Positions 1-6,589 of a stretch of 9,789 nt of DNA are shown in pieces. The notes beneath the pieces are model-generated. The model worked only from the letters and a program-made list of their open reading frames with translations. It had not been told where the DNA came from and ran no database searches. Origin of the DNA: JBHPCZ01 sp042573625. Lineage in GTDB: Bacteria > Desulfobacterota > Desulfobacteria > Desulfobacterales > UBA11574. The DNA lies in assembly GCA_042573625.1 (NCBI GenBank), contig JBHPCZ010000123.1, forward strand, positions 1 to 9,789, given 5' to 3'. The first letter of the stretch is position 1; each line of letters starts with the position of its first letter. Position numbers and translations under genes: made by a program.

Positions 1-557
1 TGGCCGATGTCAAAGTTTATTCCCACGGACGCTGATTGCACATCTCTGATAAAGGATTTGAATTCCGCCGTATTTTCCATCATCAGACCCGGTTCAGGTT
101 CCACCAAAATATTTACCCCCAGTTCTTCCGCCAGAGGAATGACCGCATCCAGTCCCTGATGGAACAGAGACATGGCAGCATCCCTTGACATGCCGTTCAG
201 AGGACCGCCGGGAGGAACGGATATGTTGCTGCACCCCAGCTCGTCTGCCATTTTAAGACATTCAAGCGTGTGTTGGATGCGGATTTTGCGTCTATCTTCT
301 TCAGGTTCGATCCAGGAAGGGAGGTAGGTGTCACCGACGGCGAAAAGGGTAAAACTGTTCAGGTTGGTTACTTTCAGGTTATGTTTTTTAAGTGTCTCGT
401 TAATACGGGCCACATCCGATGTTTCAAAGTCGGGCGGATAGAGATGGGGTCTGTCAGCCATGATCTCCACGCCCCGGAAGCCGAGTTGAGCAATTTTTTC
501 CAAAGACTCAAAAAGTGAATACTTGACAAAAGCATTGGTGCTGTAGCCGAAAATCAC
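1..557 (-). CDS. Sugar phosphate isomerase/epimerase-like TIM-barrel protein (3' part outside window)
   Basis: A GTG-started reading frame runs open to the window edge, giving 185 visible residues and no stop, so the C-terminal part is missing. It looks like the xylose-isomerase-like / AP endonuclease family 2 TIM barrel: an N-terminal strand FGYSTNAF (3-10), LGFRGVEI (25-32), then VEPEPG (152-157) and NFDIG (181-185), where Glu153 and Asp183 sit at positions that usually bind a divalent metal. These enzymes isomerise or epimerise sugars or sugar phosphates in the cytoplasm; the substrate here cannot be read. The GTG overlaps the TGA of the inositol phosphate synthase gene by four bases (GTGA) and has an AAGGAG site six bases upstream, which supports both the start and translational coupling. 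From memory, the N-terminus resembles isomerase-like proteins found beside inositol-3-phosphate synthase and UbiA-type prenyltransferase genes in Streptomyces. The family call is good; the exact function is unknown. Confidence 0.85.
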   Translation of the reverse strand, partial: MIFGYSTNAFVKYSLFESLEKIAQLGFRGVEIMADRPHLYPPDFETSDVARINETLKKHNLKVTNLNSFTLFAVGDTYLPSWIEPEEDRRKIRIQHTLECLKMADELGCSNISVPPGGPLNGMSRDAAMSLFHQGLDAVIPLAEELGVNILVEPEPGLMMENTAEFKSFIRDVQSASVGINFDIG

Positions 558-1735
558 TCCTCACTCCTTGATCGAGAAATCTTTTGGTCGCATTCCGCTT
601 CGAGTTCCCGAAGACGATACAACTGATCTTGAAAGCTCAAGGGCGGATTTTCACCCAGAGGCTTTTTAAAATAAAATGCCAATTCAGGAATTGCCCCGGA
701 TCGGCCCGTCATTTTAAGAACCACCATCCAGCGGGCCAGATCAAGAACCATCGGGGTGGCTAAAATCGAATCACGACCCTGAAAATTCAAGCGGATACTC
801 ATGGGAAGGCCGAACATCCCCTGAAAATCGATAACGTCCCAGGCTTCCTTGGCGTCACCGCGGGGCGGATAATAATCGATACGGACCTTGTGCGAAGGGG
901 CGTTGTATTGCCGGCCGACCGGGTAACCCAGAATATCATCCAGAAGATCGGTTTTGTTGGCCACTTTCCCTGCGGACCTATCCGGATCCATGAGGTTTTT
1001 CCCGTCGGTGTTGCCCAAAATATTGAGACTGTACCATCCATCTACATAAAAGCTTCGGGCTTTCAAGGCCGAGGCCAGAACGACCTTGAGATAGGTCTGA
1101 CCGGTTTTCCCGTCGTAGCCGGCGATGGGAACGTTCTGTTTAGCAGCTTCCCGGACAATCACCGGAACTTCAAAATGGTTGGGAGTGAAGTTCACAACCG
1201 GTACTCCGGAACGAATGGCCGCCAGGGCATAAGCCAAATCCGGAAAAGCCATCGGTCCTCTTTCGGAAAGGAGATGGGGCAGATTTTCATAACGATCGAG
1301 ATTCATCTGAACATTGGCCGGCAGAAGGTTAATCAGGACCGGGCGGGCATTGGGATGCTTATCCCTGAATGTCCGGATATCTTTCATCAGGTGTTCAATC
1401 TGATCCAAGAGACTTTGATCCAAAGACGGTGCTTGGTTGATGACAATATCCTCTATCTCCGTCCGGTGCGGTTCCCAGAGGTTTTCAGGCAAAACCCCGT
1501 GATTATTAATGCAACGGGTCAGTTCCGCGGTTTGAGTATCCCAGCCTGCCACGTACATGGCCTGGGGCGGACCCAGATAAGGGAAACTGTTGCGAGTGAT
1601 AAGGCTGGGCAAAATAGCTTCGGGGGCTTTTCGCATGGCGGAAACGGCGACGGCTATCGTAGACGCCACGGCACCCTTGGCTCCGGCGGTCATTAAAAGT
1701 AGCGGCCGGGATTTGAATTTTTCGGAATTTGTCAT
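554..1735 (-). CDS. ino1: Inositol-3-phosphate synthase (myo-inositol-1-phosphate synthase) family protein
   Basis: This 393-residue cytoplasmic protein belongs to the family that converts glucose 6-phosphate to myo-inositol 1-phosphate using NAD. Visible marks are the Rossmann loop GAKGAVAST (18-26), NFTPNHFEVP (182-191), GYDGKTGQT (206-214), SLNILGNTDGKNL (236-248) and DSILATPMVLDL (322-333). Lys257 and Lys261 are four residues apart as in the family's SKEISK segment. With Lys296 in RGDAKEAWD and Lys357/358 in YFKKPLG they match the catalytic lysines known in yeast and archaeal enzymes, so it is probably active. The length is near the bacterial and archaeal forms (about 360-400) and shorter than eukaryotic ones. 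The ATG at 1735 follows a GAGG site about nine bases upstream. It begins 29 bases after the copper ATPase stop and overlaps the isomerase gene by GTGA. Some members occur in ebo-like clusters rather than phospholipid synthesis, so the physiological product is open. Confidence 0.93.
   Translation of the reverse strand: MTNSEKFKSRPLLLMTAGAKGAVASTIAVAVSAMRKAPEAILPSLITRNSFPYLGPPQAMYVAGWDTQTAELTRCINNHGVLPENLWEPHRTEIEDIVINQAPSLDQSLLDQIEHLMKDIRTFRDKHPNARPVLINLLPANVQMNLDRYENLPHLLSERGPMAFPDLAYALAAIRSGVPVVNFTPNHFEVPVIVREAAKQNVPIAGYDGKTGQTYLKVVLASALKARSFYVDGWYSLNILGNTDGKNLMDPDRSAGKVANKTDLLDDILGYPVGRQYNAPSHKVRIDYYPPRGDAKEAWDVIDFQGMFGLPMSIRLNFQGRDSILATPMVLDLARWMVVLKMTGRSGAIPELAFYFKKPLGENPPLSFQDQLYRLRELEAECDQKISRSRSEE
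564..569 (-). promoter_or_regulatory. Ribosome binding site AAGGAG for the GTG-started isomerase gene
   Basis: AAGGAG lies six bases upstream of GTG 557-555, inside the last codons of the preceding gene. It decides the GTG start, since no ATG lies at the junction. Confidence 0.7.
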
Positions 1736-1764
1736 GTCTAAAAACCTCTAAGCATTACTCCAAG

Positions 1765-4239
1765 TCATTTCCGATCCGGATCAGCAGAGGCATATTTTCG
1801 TATCAGCAGCAGCGTATTTCCGGTGACGCTCAAGCTGCTCAGCAGCATGGCGCATACGGCAACCAGCGGTGTTAACAGACCACTCATGGCAATCGGTATG
1901 CCAAGGGTGTTGTATAATAAGGAAAATATAAGGTTCTGCTGAATCTTATTGTTCACCTGTTTGGCCAGATCCAGATAAACCAGAATTTGCTCAGGGTTTC
2001 CCTGCATCAGCGTGATATCCGCCGCCTCTTTTCCCAGATGGCTGCCGGAGTGTACGGCGATGGCCAGGTCCGCCTGAATAAGGGCGGGAGCGTCATTGAC
2101 ACCGTCGCCCACCATGACGACCCGTTTTCCGTGCTTTTGCAGATCACGAATAAAAAAGGCTTTGTCTTGAGGCAGCTTCCCGCCGAGGGCGTCCGGAATA
2201 CCCAGCAAATTCCCGATGGCTCGCGTTATTTTATCATTGTCCCCGGAAACAAGTGAAATACTGTAACCCATGTCCCACAATTTCTCAACGGTTTTGAGCG
2301 CGCCTTCTTTGAGCACATCTCCAAAAATAAACCTGGCGCAGAGCCGGTCGCCATAACTCATATAGACCGTTGATTGCAACACCCCATCCCCGTCATCGGC
2401 ATCTGCGGTAAAGGAATGTTCTTCCAAATCCTTGGCGATAAAATCTTTGGACCCTATTTTAACTTCGTCTTCTTCAAATATACCGGAAACACCGTTTTGA
2501 TAATAACGCACATTATCCAGCGAAGGCGGCGCCAAAACGTTCGCCCGGCTGTGCTTTACGATTTCCGTGGCGATAAAATGATCTGAATGTTGTTCAAGGG
2601 CAACAGCGAGCTGGAGGATCTGTTCTTTGGTAAATGATTTTTCGACAGAAATTTCCAATAATTTCCAGTTTCCGCTCGTCAGCGTGCCGGTTTTATCGAA
2701 AACCACGGCGTTAGTTTTGATTGCCTGTTCAAACGCCGAAAAATCCCGGACAAGAATGCCTTTCTTTCCGGCCAGAGAAATACCCGCAACCCGTGCGATG
2801 GGAATGGCGATACCCAGAGCGCACGGACAGGCGATAACCATCACTGTGACGGACCGAATCAAGGCTGTTTCAAAGGAAAAATCTAAAAAGAGGCAGGTCA
2901 GTCCGGTTGCAAAGGAAAGTGTCAGGACTAACGGAACAAACCAGCGGAGGATCCGGTCTGTTTTTCCTTCCAGAGGTGTTTTTTGTTCCAGGGCGTTTTC
3001 CATGATCTTGATCATCTGCCCCAGAGTGGAAGCTTCTCCAACATCTTCGGCCCTGACCTTGAACGTTCCGCTCAGAATCCGGGTTCCGCTCCGGACCCGT
3101 TCGCCGATTGTTTTATTAACGGGTCGGGCCTCTCCCGTGAGGGACGATTCATCGATAGAACCCGAACCCTCCAAAACCAATCCGTCTGCGGGGATAATTT
3201 CACTCTCTTCAATCATGAAGAGATCGCCCTGCCGAAGGTTTTCAGCGGAAACATAACGGCCGTTTGGAAATTCTTCGCTGCATCGCTTGACCTTGGTCGG
3301 TTTGAGAGAGAAAAAATAGCCCAGGTCCTCCTGCACCGAAGCTTTGGCTTTTCTTTCGATGGTTTTGCCCAGCAGGGTCAAAGTGATCAGCATTGTTGCG
3401 GTGTCATAATAAAGATGAATGCTTCCGGAGAAAAGGTTAAAGGTACTGTAGAGATAGGCGCTGAAAGCACCGACAGTGATTAAGGTTTCCATACCGAAAG
3501 CAGCGGAAAACAGCCCGGCCCAGGCTCTCTGATAAATTGTGAATCCGCCATAGAAAAGGACGATGCCGGCCATTATAAAAATGGGCAGGGAAATCTTATG
3601 GACAGCGTCGGGGGTAAGCTGAGTAAAAAACCCCGAGTAAAGGGAGAAGGAGAGCATCATTACGTTGGCGGTGAGAAATGCGGAAATCGCGAAGCGGATA
3701 AACGCTTTCCTTTTTTCTTTGGATTCGAGCTGATCTCCGGGAATGAAAGCCCTGTAGCCAAGAGTGTTGACGGCACCGATGATTTGATCCGGAGACGACA
3801 GAACAGGATCGTATTCACAACGGAGTCTGTCCGTAGAAAAATTGCAGCCGGCAGTCAATATTCCCGGACGCTTTTTTAATACTTCTTCAATGACCCAGGC
3901 GCAGGCCGGGCACCACATGTCGGTGACGACCAGATTCAGGCTCAGTTTACTGCGATCTTTATCGGAAAGTGGGTCCGTAGCCGGTTCAAATGGGTCATCC
4001 CGGAGTCGATTCGGGGCAGCAGGTCCGGGGACAATCCCCATATCCTGACATTTTTTGAAAAGTTCGGTATCTTTGAATCGGGCGGGATCTCCGGAATCGG
4101 ATGCTTCCGCAAGCATGTGAAAGACCTGTTTGCATCCCATGCAGCAAAAACGAAAAGTTCTTCCCATTAAAGCGGACGTATAGGTTCCGTCACCAACGGG
4201 GAGGCCACAGAGATCACAGGATCCAAAATCAATACGCAT
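1765..4239 (-). CDS. ccoI: Copper-transporting P1B-type ATPase, CcoI/FixI type
   Basis: This 824-residue inner-membrane pump is of the type that moves Cu(I) out of the cytoplasm to supply the CuB centre of cbb3 oxidases. Domains in order: an N-terminal Cys-rich segment (Cys8, Cys11, Cys32, Cys33, Cys36) typical of CcoI/FixI; a heavy-metal-associated domain with MWCPAC (108-113); membrane helices from about 180; the actuator loop with SLTGEA (366-371); the CPC ion site (471-473); the phosphorylation site DKTGTLT with Asp515; GDGVNDAP (711-718); and C-terminal helices with LLYN (774-777) and SSLSVTGN (801-808), which match the Cu(I) ligand pattern in helices 7 and 8. One oddity: the nucleotide-domain HP motif, usually SEHPL, reads SDHFI, with His554 kept and Pro replaced by Phe555. 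The ATG lies one base after the cytochrome gene stop, so it is co-translated with the oxidase genes. CopA-type efflux is the alternative, but the Cys-rich head and location favour CcoI. Confidence 0.95.
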   Translation of the reverse strand: MRIDFGSCDLCGLPVGDGTYTSALMGRTFRFCCMGCKQVFHMLAEASDSGDPARFKDTELFKKCQDMGIVPGPAAPNRLRDDPFEPATDPLSDKDRSKLSLNLVVTDMWCPACAWVIEEVLKKRPGILTAGCNFSTDRLRCEYDPVLSSPDQIIGAVNTLGYRAFIPGDQLESKEKRKAFIRFAISAFLTANVMMLSFSLYSGFFTQLTPDAVHKISLPIFIMAGIVLFYGGFTIYQRAWAGLFSAAFGMETLITVGAFSAYLYSTFNLFSGSIHLYYDTATMLITLTLLGKTIERKAKASVQEDLGYFFSLKPTKVKRCSEEFPNGRYVSAENLRQGDLFMIEESEIIPADGLVLEGSGSIDESSLTGEARPVNKTIGERVRSGTRILSGTFKVRAEDVGEASTLGQMIKIMENALEQKTPLEGKTDRILRWFVPLVLTLSFATGLTCLFLDFSFETALIRSVTVMVIACPCALGIAIPIARVAGISLAGKKGILVRDFSAFEQAIKTNAVVFDKTGTLTSGNWKLLEISVEKSFTKEQILQLAVALEQHSDHFIATEIVKHSRANVLAPPSLDNVRYYQNGVSGIFEEDEVKIGSKDFIAKDLEEHSFTADADDGDGVLQSTVYMSYGDRLCARFIFGDVLKEGALKTVEKLWDMGYSISLVSGDNDKITRAIGNLLGIPDALGGKLPQDKAFFIRDLQKHGKRVVMVGDGVNDAPALIQADLAIAVHSGSHLGKEAADITLMQGNPEQILVYLDLAKQVNNKIQQNLIFSLLYNTLGIPIAMSGLLTPLVAVCAMLLSSLSVTGNTLLLIRKYASADPDRK

Positions 4240-4240
4240 C

Positions 4241-4759
4241 TTAATTTCTGGGGGACAGGGATTTCAAAAAAGCGATGATTTGCCAGCGGTCCGAAACATC
4301 AATGGTGGTCGCCAGAGGGGGTTGCCTGCCGCCGGGGACGCCGTAACTGATCGATTTGAATAAAACCCCTTCCGGCAGTATTTGAACCTTTTTATCTCTT
4401 AAATCCGCAGGTAGAGGATGAAAGCTCTGGCCTACGGTCCCGTTGCCGTCAAAATGGTTTCCATGGCACTGGGCACAGTATGTCAAGTATAAAGACTTTC
4501 CAGATTCGACAACTTCAGAATCATCGCTTTCAAAAGGGGATTTCAGATCTTCACCCCTGGTGTTTTTATAAAGGATTTCACCGCCGTCAATCGGTATAAC
4601 CCCTGATTTCATGACAAGGAGTGTCTGTTCGTGCGGCCGGACAGCAGGGGTTTCCCACATGCGGCCCACTTTTAGATTCTCGTCATAAAGGGTTATCGCC
4701 GTGTAGGCCGCCGTGAGTATGATTGCAATCACCAAAACCAGGATTGAAATCCGTTTCAT
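4241..4759 (-). CDS. Membrane-anchored monohaem cytochrome c, ActE-like
   Basis: This 172-residue protein has one N-terminal hydrophobic helix (about 4-24) that serves as an uncleaved anchor or signal peptide, and a periplasmic class I cytochrome c domain with CAQCH (95-99). The stretches IPIDGGE (55-61), SLYLTYC (89-95), FDGNGTVG (103-110) and DRWQIIAFLKSL (157-168) match the layout of the monohaem ACIII subunit ActE and of related CcoP-like domains. It probably carries electrons between the ACIII-like complex and the oxidase. One oddity: where the family has the axial-ligand sequence MPxxA, this protein reads QPPLA (146-150), and no Met follows the haem motif, so the sixth ligand is not the usual Met. 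The ATG directly abuts the previous TAG and has a strong AAGGGGG site five bases upstream (4765-4771). The cytochrome call is firm; the subunit assignment is by resemblance. Confidence 0.9.
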   Translation of the reverse strand: MKRISILVLVIAIILTAAYTAITLYDENLKVGRMWETPAVRPHEQTLLVMKSGVIPIDGGEILYKNTRGEDLKSPFESDDSEVVESGKSLYLTYCAQCHGNHFDGNGTVGQSFHPLPADLRDKKVQILPEGVLFKSISYGVPGGRQPPLATTIDVSDRWQIIAFLKSLSPRN

Positions 4760-4987
4760 CTATTCCCCCTTGGCGCCTTTTACGTGTTGAGGATAGGGCA
4801 GCACTTTGTAAATTGCATAGGGTGATTCTCCGGGAACGTCTTTTATCGGGCGGTAGTTCCAGGTGGGCTGTCCCATATCCCCCACGATAAAAAAGGAGAA
4901 AAATCCCTTGCCCAGTATCCAGGCCAGAAGCAGCGCGATGATAATCCAGGTGATCAAAGTGGATTCTTTTGCGTTTGAATGTTCCAT
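4760..4987 (-). CDS. Small single-helix membrane protein of the oxidase operon, function unknown
   Basis: A 75-residue protein has one membrane helix (about 11-30), then a short tail containing VGDMGQPTWNYRPIKDVPGE (35-54), rich in Gly, Pro and aromatic residues, which looks conserved rather than random. It has no Cys or haem motif. The frame is open to 5056, but that upstream part overlaps the coding region of the neighbouring gene, so I chose the ATG at 4987, one base after that gene's TAA. No strong ribosome site is visible, and coupling to the previous stop would explain expression. It abuts the cytochrome c gene. Its size and position, with the neighbouring two-helix protein, suggest a small structural or assembly subunit of the oxidase, of the CcoQ or CcoH sort. 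I do not recognise a family, so this is inference from context. Confidence 0.75.
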   Translation of the reverse strand: MEHSNAKESTLITWIIIALLLAWILGKGFFSFFIVGDMGQPTWNYRPIKDVPGESPYAIYKVLPYPQHVKGAKGE

Positions 4988-4988
4988 T

Positions 4989-5264
4989 TTAAATCTTAAC
5001 CCCCAGCAAACCTGTTCCCAGGATATAAAAGAATACCCAGAGGAGGGTTCCGGCAATGATCAAAAGCATGGCAAGCGGAAATGGTGCGTCCCTGCCTTCA
5101 ATCCCATCGGGAAAGCGGTGTACAACTTTTCTCTTTCGCTCTTCCGCATCTTTGCTTCGGAGATGGCTGTAACCGAGCGCCAACCCGAAAATAATCATAA
5201 AAATCAGGGTTGGAAAAACATACAGCATGATATGTTGAAAATTCAGCAGATCAAAATGTCGCAT
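4989..5264 (-). CDS. Two-helix small membrane protein resembling the CcoP N-terminal anchor
   Basis: A 91-residue protein has membrane helices at about 12-32 and 63-83, joined by a charged loop rich in Lys, Arg and Glu (35-50). Just before the second helix it reads HRFPDGIEGRDAPFP (49-63). That resembles the H-x-x-DGI-E-x-x-x-P-x-P segment preceding the second helix of the CcoP (FixP) N-terminal domain. No haem motif is present, so it looks like a CcoP membrane part without cytochrome domains. The ATG at 5264 has an AGAGG site about eight bases upstream that overlaps the end of the CcoS-like gene. It probably docks in the inner membrane next to CcoN. The likeness to CcoP is judged by eye and moderate; the existence of the gene is well supported by operon packing and its ribosome site. 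Confidence 0.8.
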   Translation of the reverse strand: MRHFDLLNFQHIMLYVFPTLIFMIIFGLALGYSHLRSKDAEERKRKVVHRFPDGIEGRDAPFPLAMLLIIAGTLLWVFFYILGTGLLGVKI

Positions 5265-5276
5265 GCGGTTTTCCTC

Positions 5277-5543
5277 TTAAAAATACTTTCCGTTTAGCAG
5301 CGCAAAGATCAGCACTGCCGCGCTGGCCGCCAACCCGGCAATCGCCAGGAACAGGAGGGCGTGGGCTTCATAGCGGTTGAACGTGGAAATCCGGGTGTCG
5401 GGCATATCTGACTCTTCTTCCAGGGGCAAAAATCTGGCCCGCTGCTGATCCTTAAACTGCCCGTTTTTAAGGGCCCAGAAGAAGACCACGAGACTGATGG
5501 CAAAGCCCAGGAGCATGTATGTTATGAAATACGGGAAATACAT
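5277..5543 (-). CDS. ccoS: CcoS-like cbb3 oxidase maturation protein with an extra C-terminal helix
   Basis: The N-terminal half of this 88-residue protein matches CcoS/FixS: one membrane helix (about 5-24) followed by FFWALKNGQFKDQQ (21-34) and an acidic run LEEESD (41-46), like the family's F-WA--GQFDD segment. CcoS is needed to insert copper and haem b cofactors into CcoN. Usual CcoS proteins are about 45-70 residues and end soon after the acidic tail. Here a further segment leads to a second helix (about 62-83), so it may be a CcoS-CcoQ-like composite. The gene follows the octamer-repeat spacer. I see no ribosome site before the ATG at 5543, because the leader there consists of repeat units, so the start is less certain; the next in-frame Met is residue 10. 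Its place between the oxidase subunits and the CcoI-type ATPase supports the role. Confidence 0.82.
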   Translation of the reverse strand: MYFPYFITYMLLGFAISLVVFFWALKNGQFKDQQRARFLPLEEESDMPDTRISTFNRYEAHALLFLAIAGLAASAAVLIFALLNGKYF

Positions 5544-5548
5544 TTTCG

Positions 5549-5647
5549 TTAATTGGTTGAATAGTTGACTCGTTGATGGGTTAAATGATTAAAAATGATT
5601 TTACCCATTTTCTATTTGACAATTTAACCATTTGACCATTTGTCTGT
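5549..5647. repeat. Degenerate 8-base tandem repeats, consensus TTRANNNN on the plus strand
   Basis: In the only sizeable intergenic gap of the oxidase cluster, octamers beginning TTRA follow one another. The first block has TTAATTGG at 5549, TTGAATAG at 5557, TTGACTCG at 5565, TTGATGGG at 5573, TTAAATGA at 5581 and TTAAAAAT at 5589. After an 19-base interruption a second block, shifted in phase, has TTGACAAT at 5616, TTAACCAT at 5624, TTGACCAT at 5632 and a weaker TTGTCTGT at 5640. The array fills the gap between the ccoO-like stop and the CcoS-like start and is AT-rich compared with the flanking genes. It could be a genome-wide repeat family, a protein-binding array or a structured leader; the sequence alone does not say. 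Confidence 0.75.
5577..5607. other. Imperfect inverted repeat inside the octamer array
   Basis: Bases 5577-5586 (TGGGTTAAAT) pair with 5598-5607 (ATTTTACCCA) around an 11-base loop. This gives a ten-position stem with a single T-T mismatch. No T run follows on either strand, so it is not a typical terminator. It could act as an RNA processing or stability element between the oxidase subunit genes and the accessory genes, or be chance in an AT-rich repeat. Confidence 0.45.
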
Positions 5648-5656
5648 TCAACAAAA

Positions 5657-6589
5657 TTACGGTTCATACGCTGCATCAATCCCCCTGGGTTCCATATTGG
5701 CGTCGGTCTGATTGATGAAATAGACCGCCACGTAATTGCCCACATCCCAGATCTTTTCCGACTCCAGGTCACGCTTGAAATAGGGCATGGCCGTTCCGGT
5801 GATACCGTTCATAATCTGGTAATACAGAATTCCACCGGAAATACCCCTGTCTTTTAAAATGGTGAAATTCAAGGGTGGTGGATAAATATACGGCTGTGCC
5901 GGACCCATCCCGTCACCGATGGAACCGTGGCAACCGAGACAAAAATCCTGATAAATTTTATGGCCCCTGGCCAGTCCCGCGTCTGTGGTCGGATAAGGAT
6001 TGGGCAGATTTCGCCAGCCTTCAGGCACGTGGCCGTGAAGCCATTTTACATTGGCCACCGGGCCGTTTTCGTAGGCCTTGGCAGCTTCTTTTTTCCAGTA
6101 GCGCTGCCTTTCCATCCGAATGTCCGCTTGTTTAAATCCCAGACTCTGAACGTACGTTGTCAAACGGTCGATGTCCTCCGTGCCCAGAAAAGCAAAGGCC
6201 GGCATAATGGAAAGAGGGCGCGTGTAACGGGGATTGACAAAATGGGACATATGCCAGTCGTCCGGATGCTCTCCCCCTTCCTGTGAAAGATCGGGTCCGG
6301 TGCGTTCCGAACCCAGCAGAATCGGTGTGTCCTTAACATAGTCTCCTGCCTGGGCGATTCTTTCAGCACCCAATCCCCAGTCGATGGACCGGATGGATTG
6401 ACTGTGGCAGTACACGCAGCCGTTGGCAATATAGATCGCCCTGCCGTCCGCTTCCCGGGTCGTTCGGTCACGGAAGATTTCGGATGGCGCTTCGATGCGT
6501 GTGGCGTAAGGTATGAACACCACCACAAACACAATGACTCCCAGTATCAGAAGGCTGCCGACAACAATCGCTTTTGGCGTCATGTTCAT
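5657..6589 (-). CDS. ccoO: CcoO-like cytochrome c subunit fused to a second cytochrome c domain
   Basis: A 310-residue protein has an N-terminal anchor helix (about 7-28) and two periplasmic haem domains. The first is the CcoO/FixO domain: GRAIYIANGCVYCHSQ (49-64) with haem motif Cys58-Cys61-His62, ERTGPDLSQEG (95-105), and Met129 in LSIMPAF as the likely axial ligand. The second, from about 205, is a class I cytochrome c domain with Cys217-Cys220-His221, GDGMGP (225-230), and Met268 in TAMPYF as ligand; it looks like the haem domains of CcoP. CcoO is normally about 200-240 residues with one haem, so this is a CcoO plus CcoP-type fusion. It would pass electrons to CcoN. Its ATG overlaps the ccoN stop as ATGA with a GGAG site eight bases upstream; a second ATG two codons later is an alternative start. 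The octamer repeats follow the stop. Confidence 0.93.
   Translation of the reverse strand: MNMTPKAIVVGSLLILGVIVFVVVFIPYATRIEAPSEIFRDRTTREADGRAIYIANGCVYCHSQSIRSIDWGLGAERIAQAGDYVKDTPILLGSERTGPDLSQEGGEHPDDWHMSHFVNPRYTRPLSIMPAFAFLGTEDIDRLTTYVQSLGFKQADIRMERQRYWKKEAAKAYENGPVANVKWLHGHVPEGWRNLPNPYPTTDAGLARGHKIYQDFCLGCHGSIGDGMGPAQPYIYPPPLNFTILKDRGISGGILYYQIMNGITGTAMPYFKRDLESEKIWDVGNYVAVYFINQTDANMEPRGIDAAYEP

Noticed and set aside
890..1696. Long plus-strand open frame (268 codons) opposite the inositol phosphate synthase gene
   Set aside because: It lies entirely antisense to a well-recognised enzyme, has no ribosome site or recognisable family, and its composition looks like a reverse-strand shadow.
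4988..5056. Longer form of the one-helix protein starting at 5056
   Set aside because: The extra 23 residues are read from within the two-helix gene in another frame; the ATG at 4987 fits operon packing better.
5549..5647. CRISPR array
   Set aside because: The units are only 8 bases with no unique spacers of 30 or more bases, and no cas genes are present.
5543..5656. Possible promoter in the AT-rich repeat gap
   Set aside because: TTGAC-like boxes exist because the repeat unit itself contains them; I could not pair any with a good -10 box at 16-18 bases on the minus strand.
5581..5772. A 63-codon minus-strand frame across the ccoO-like 3' end and the repeats
   Set aside because: It mostly overlaps the ccoO-like gene in another frame and then translates the repeat; no ribosome site or family.
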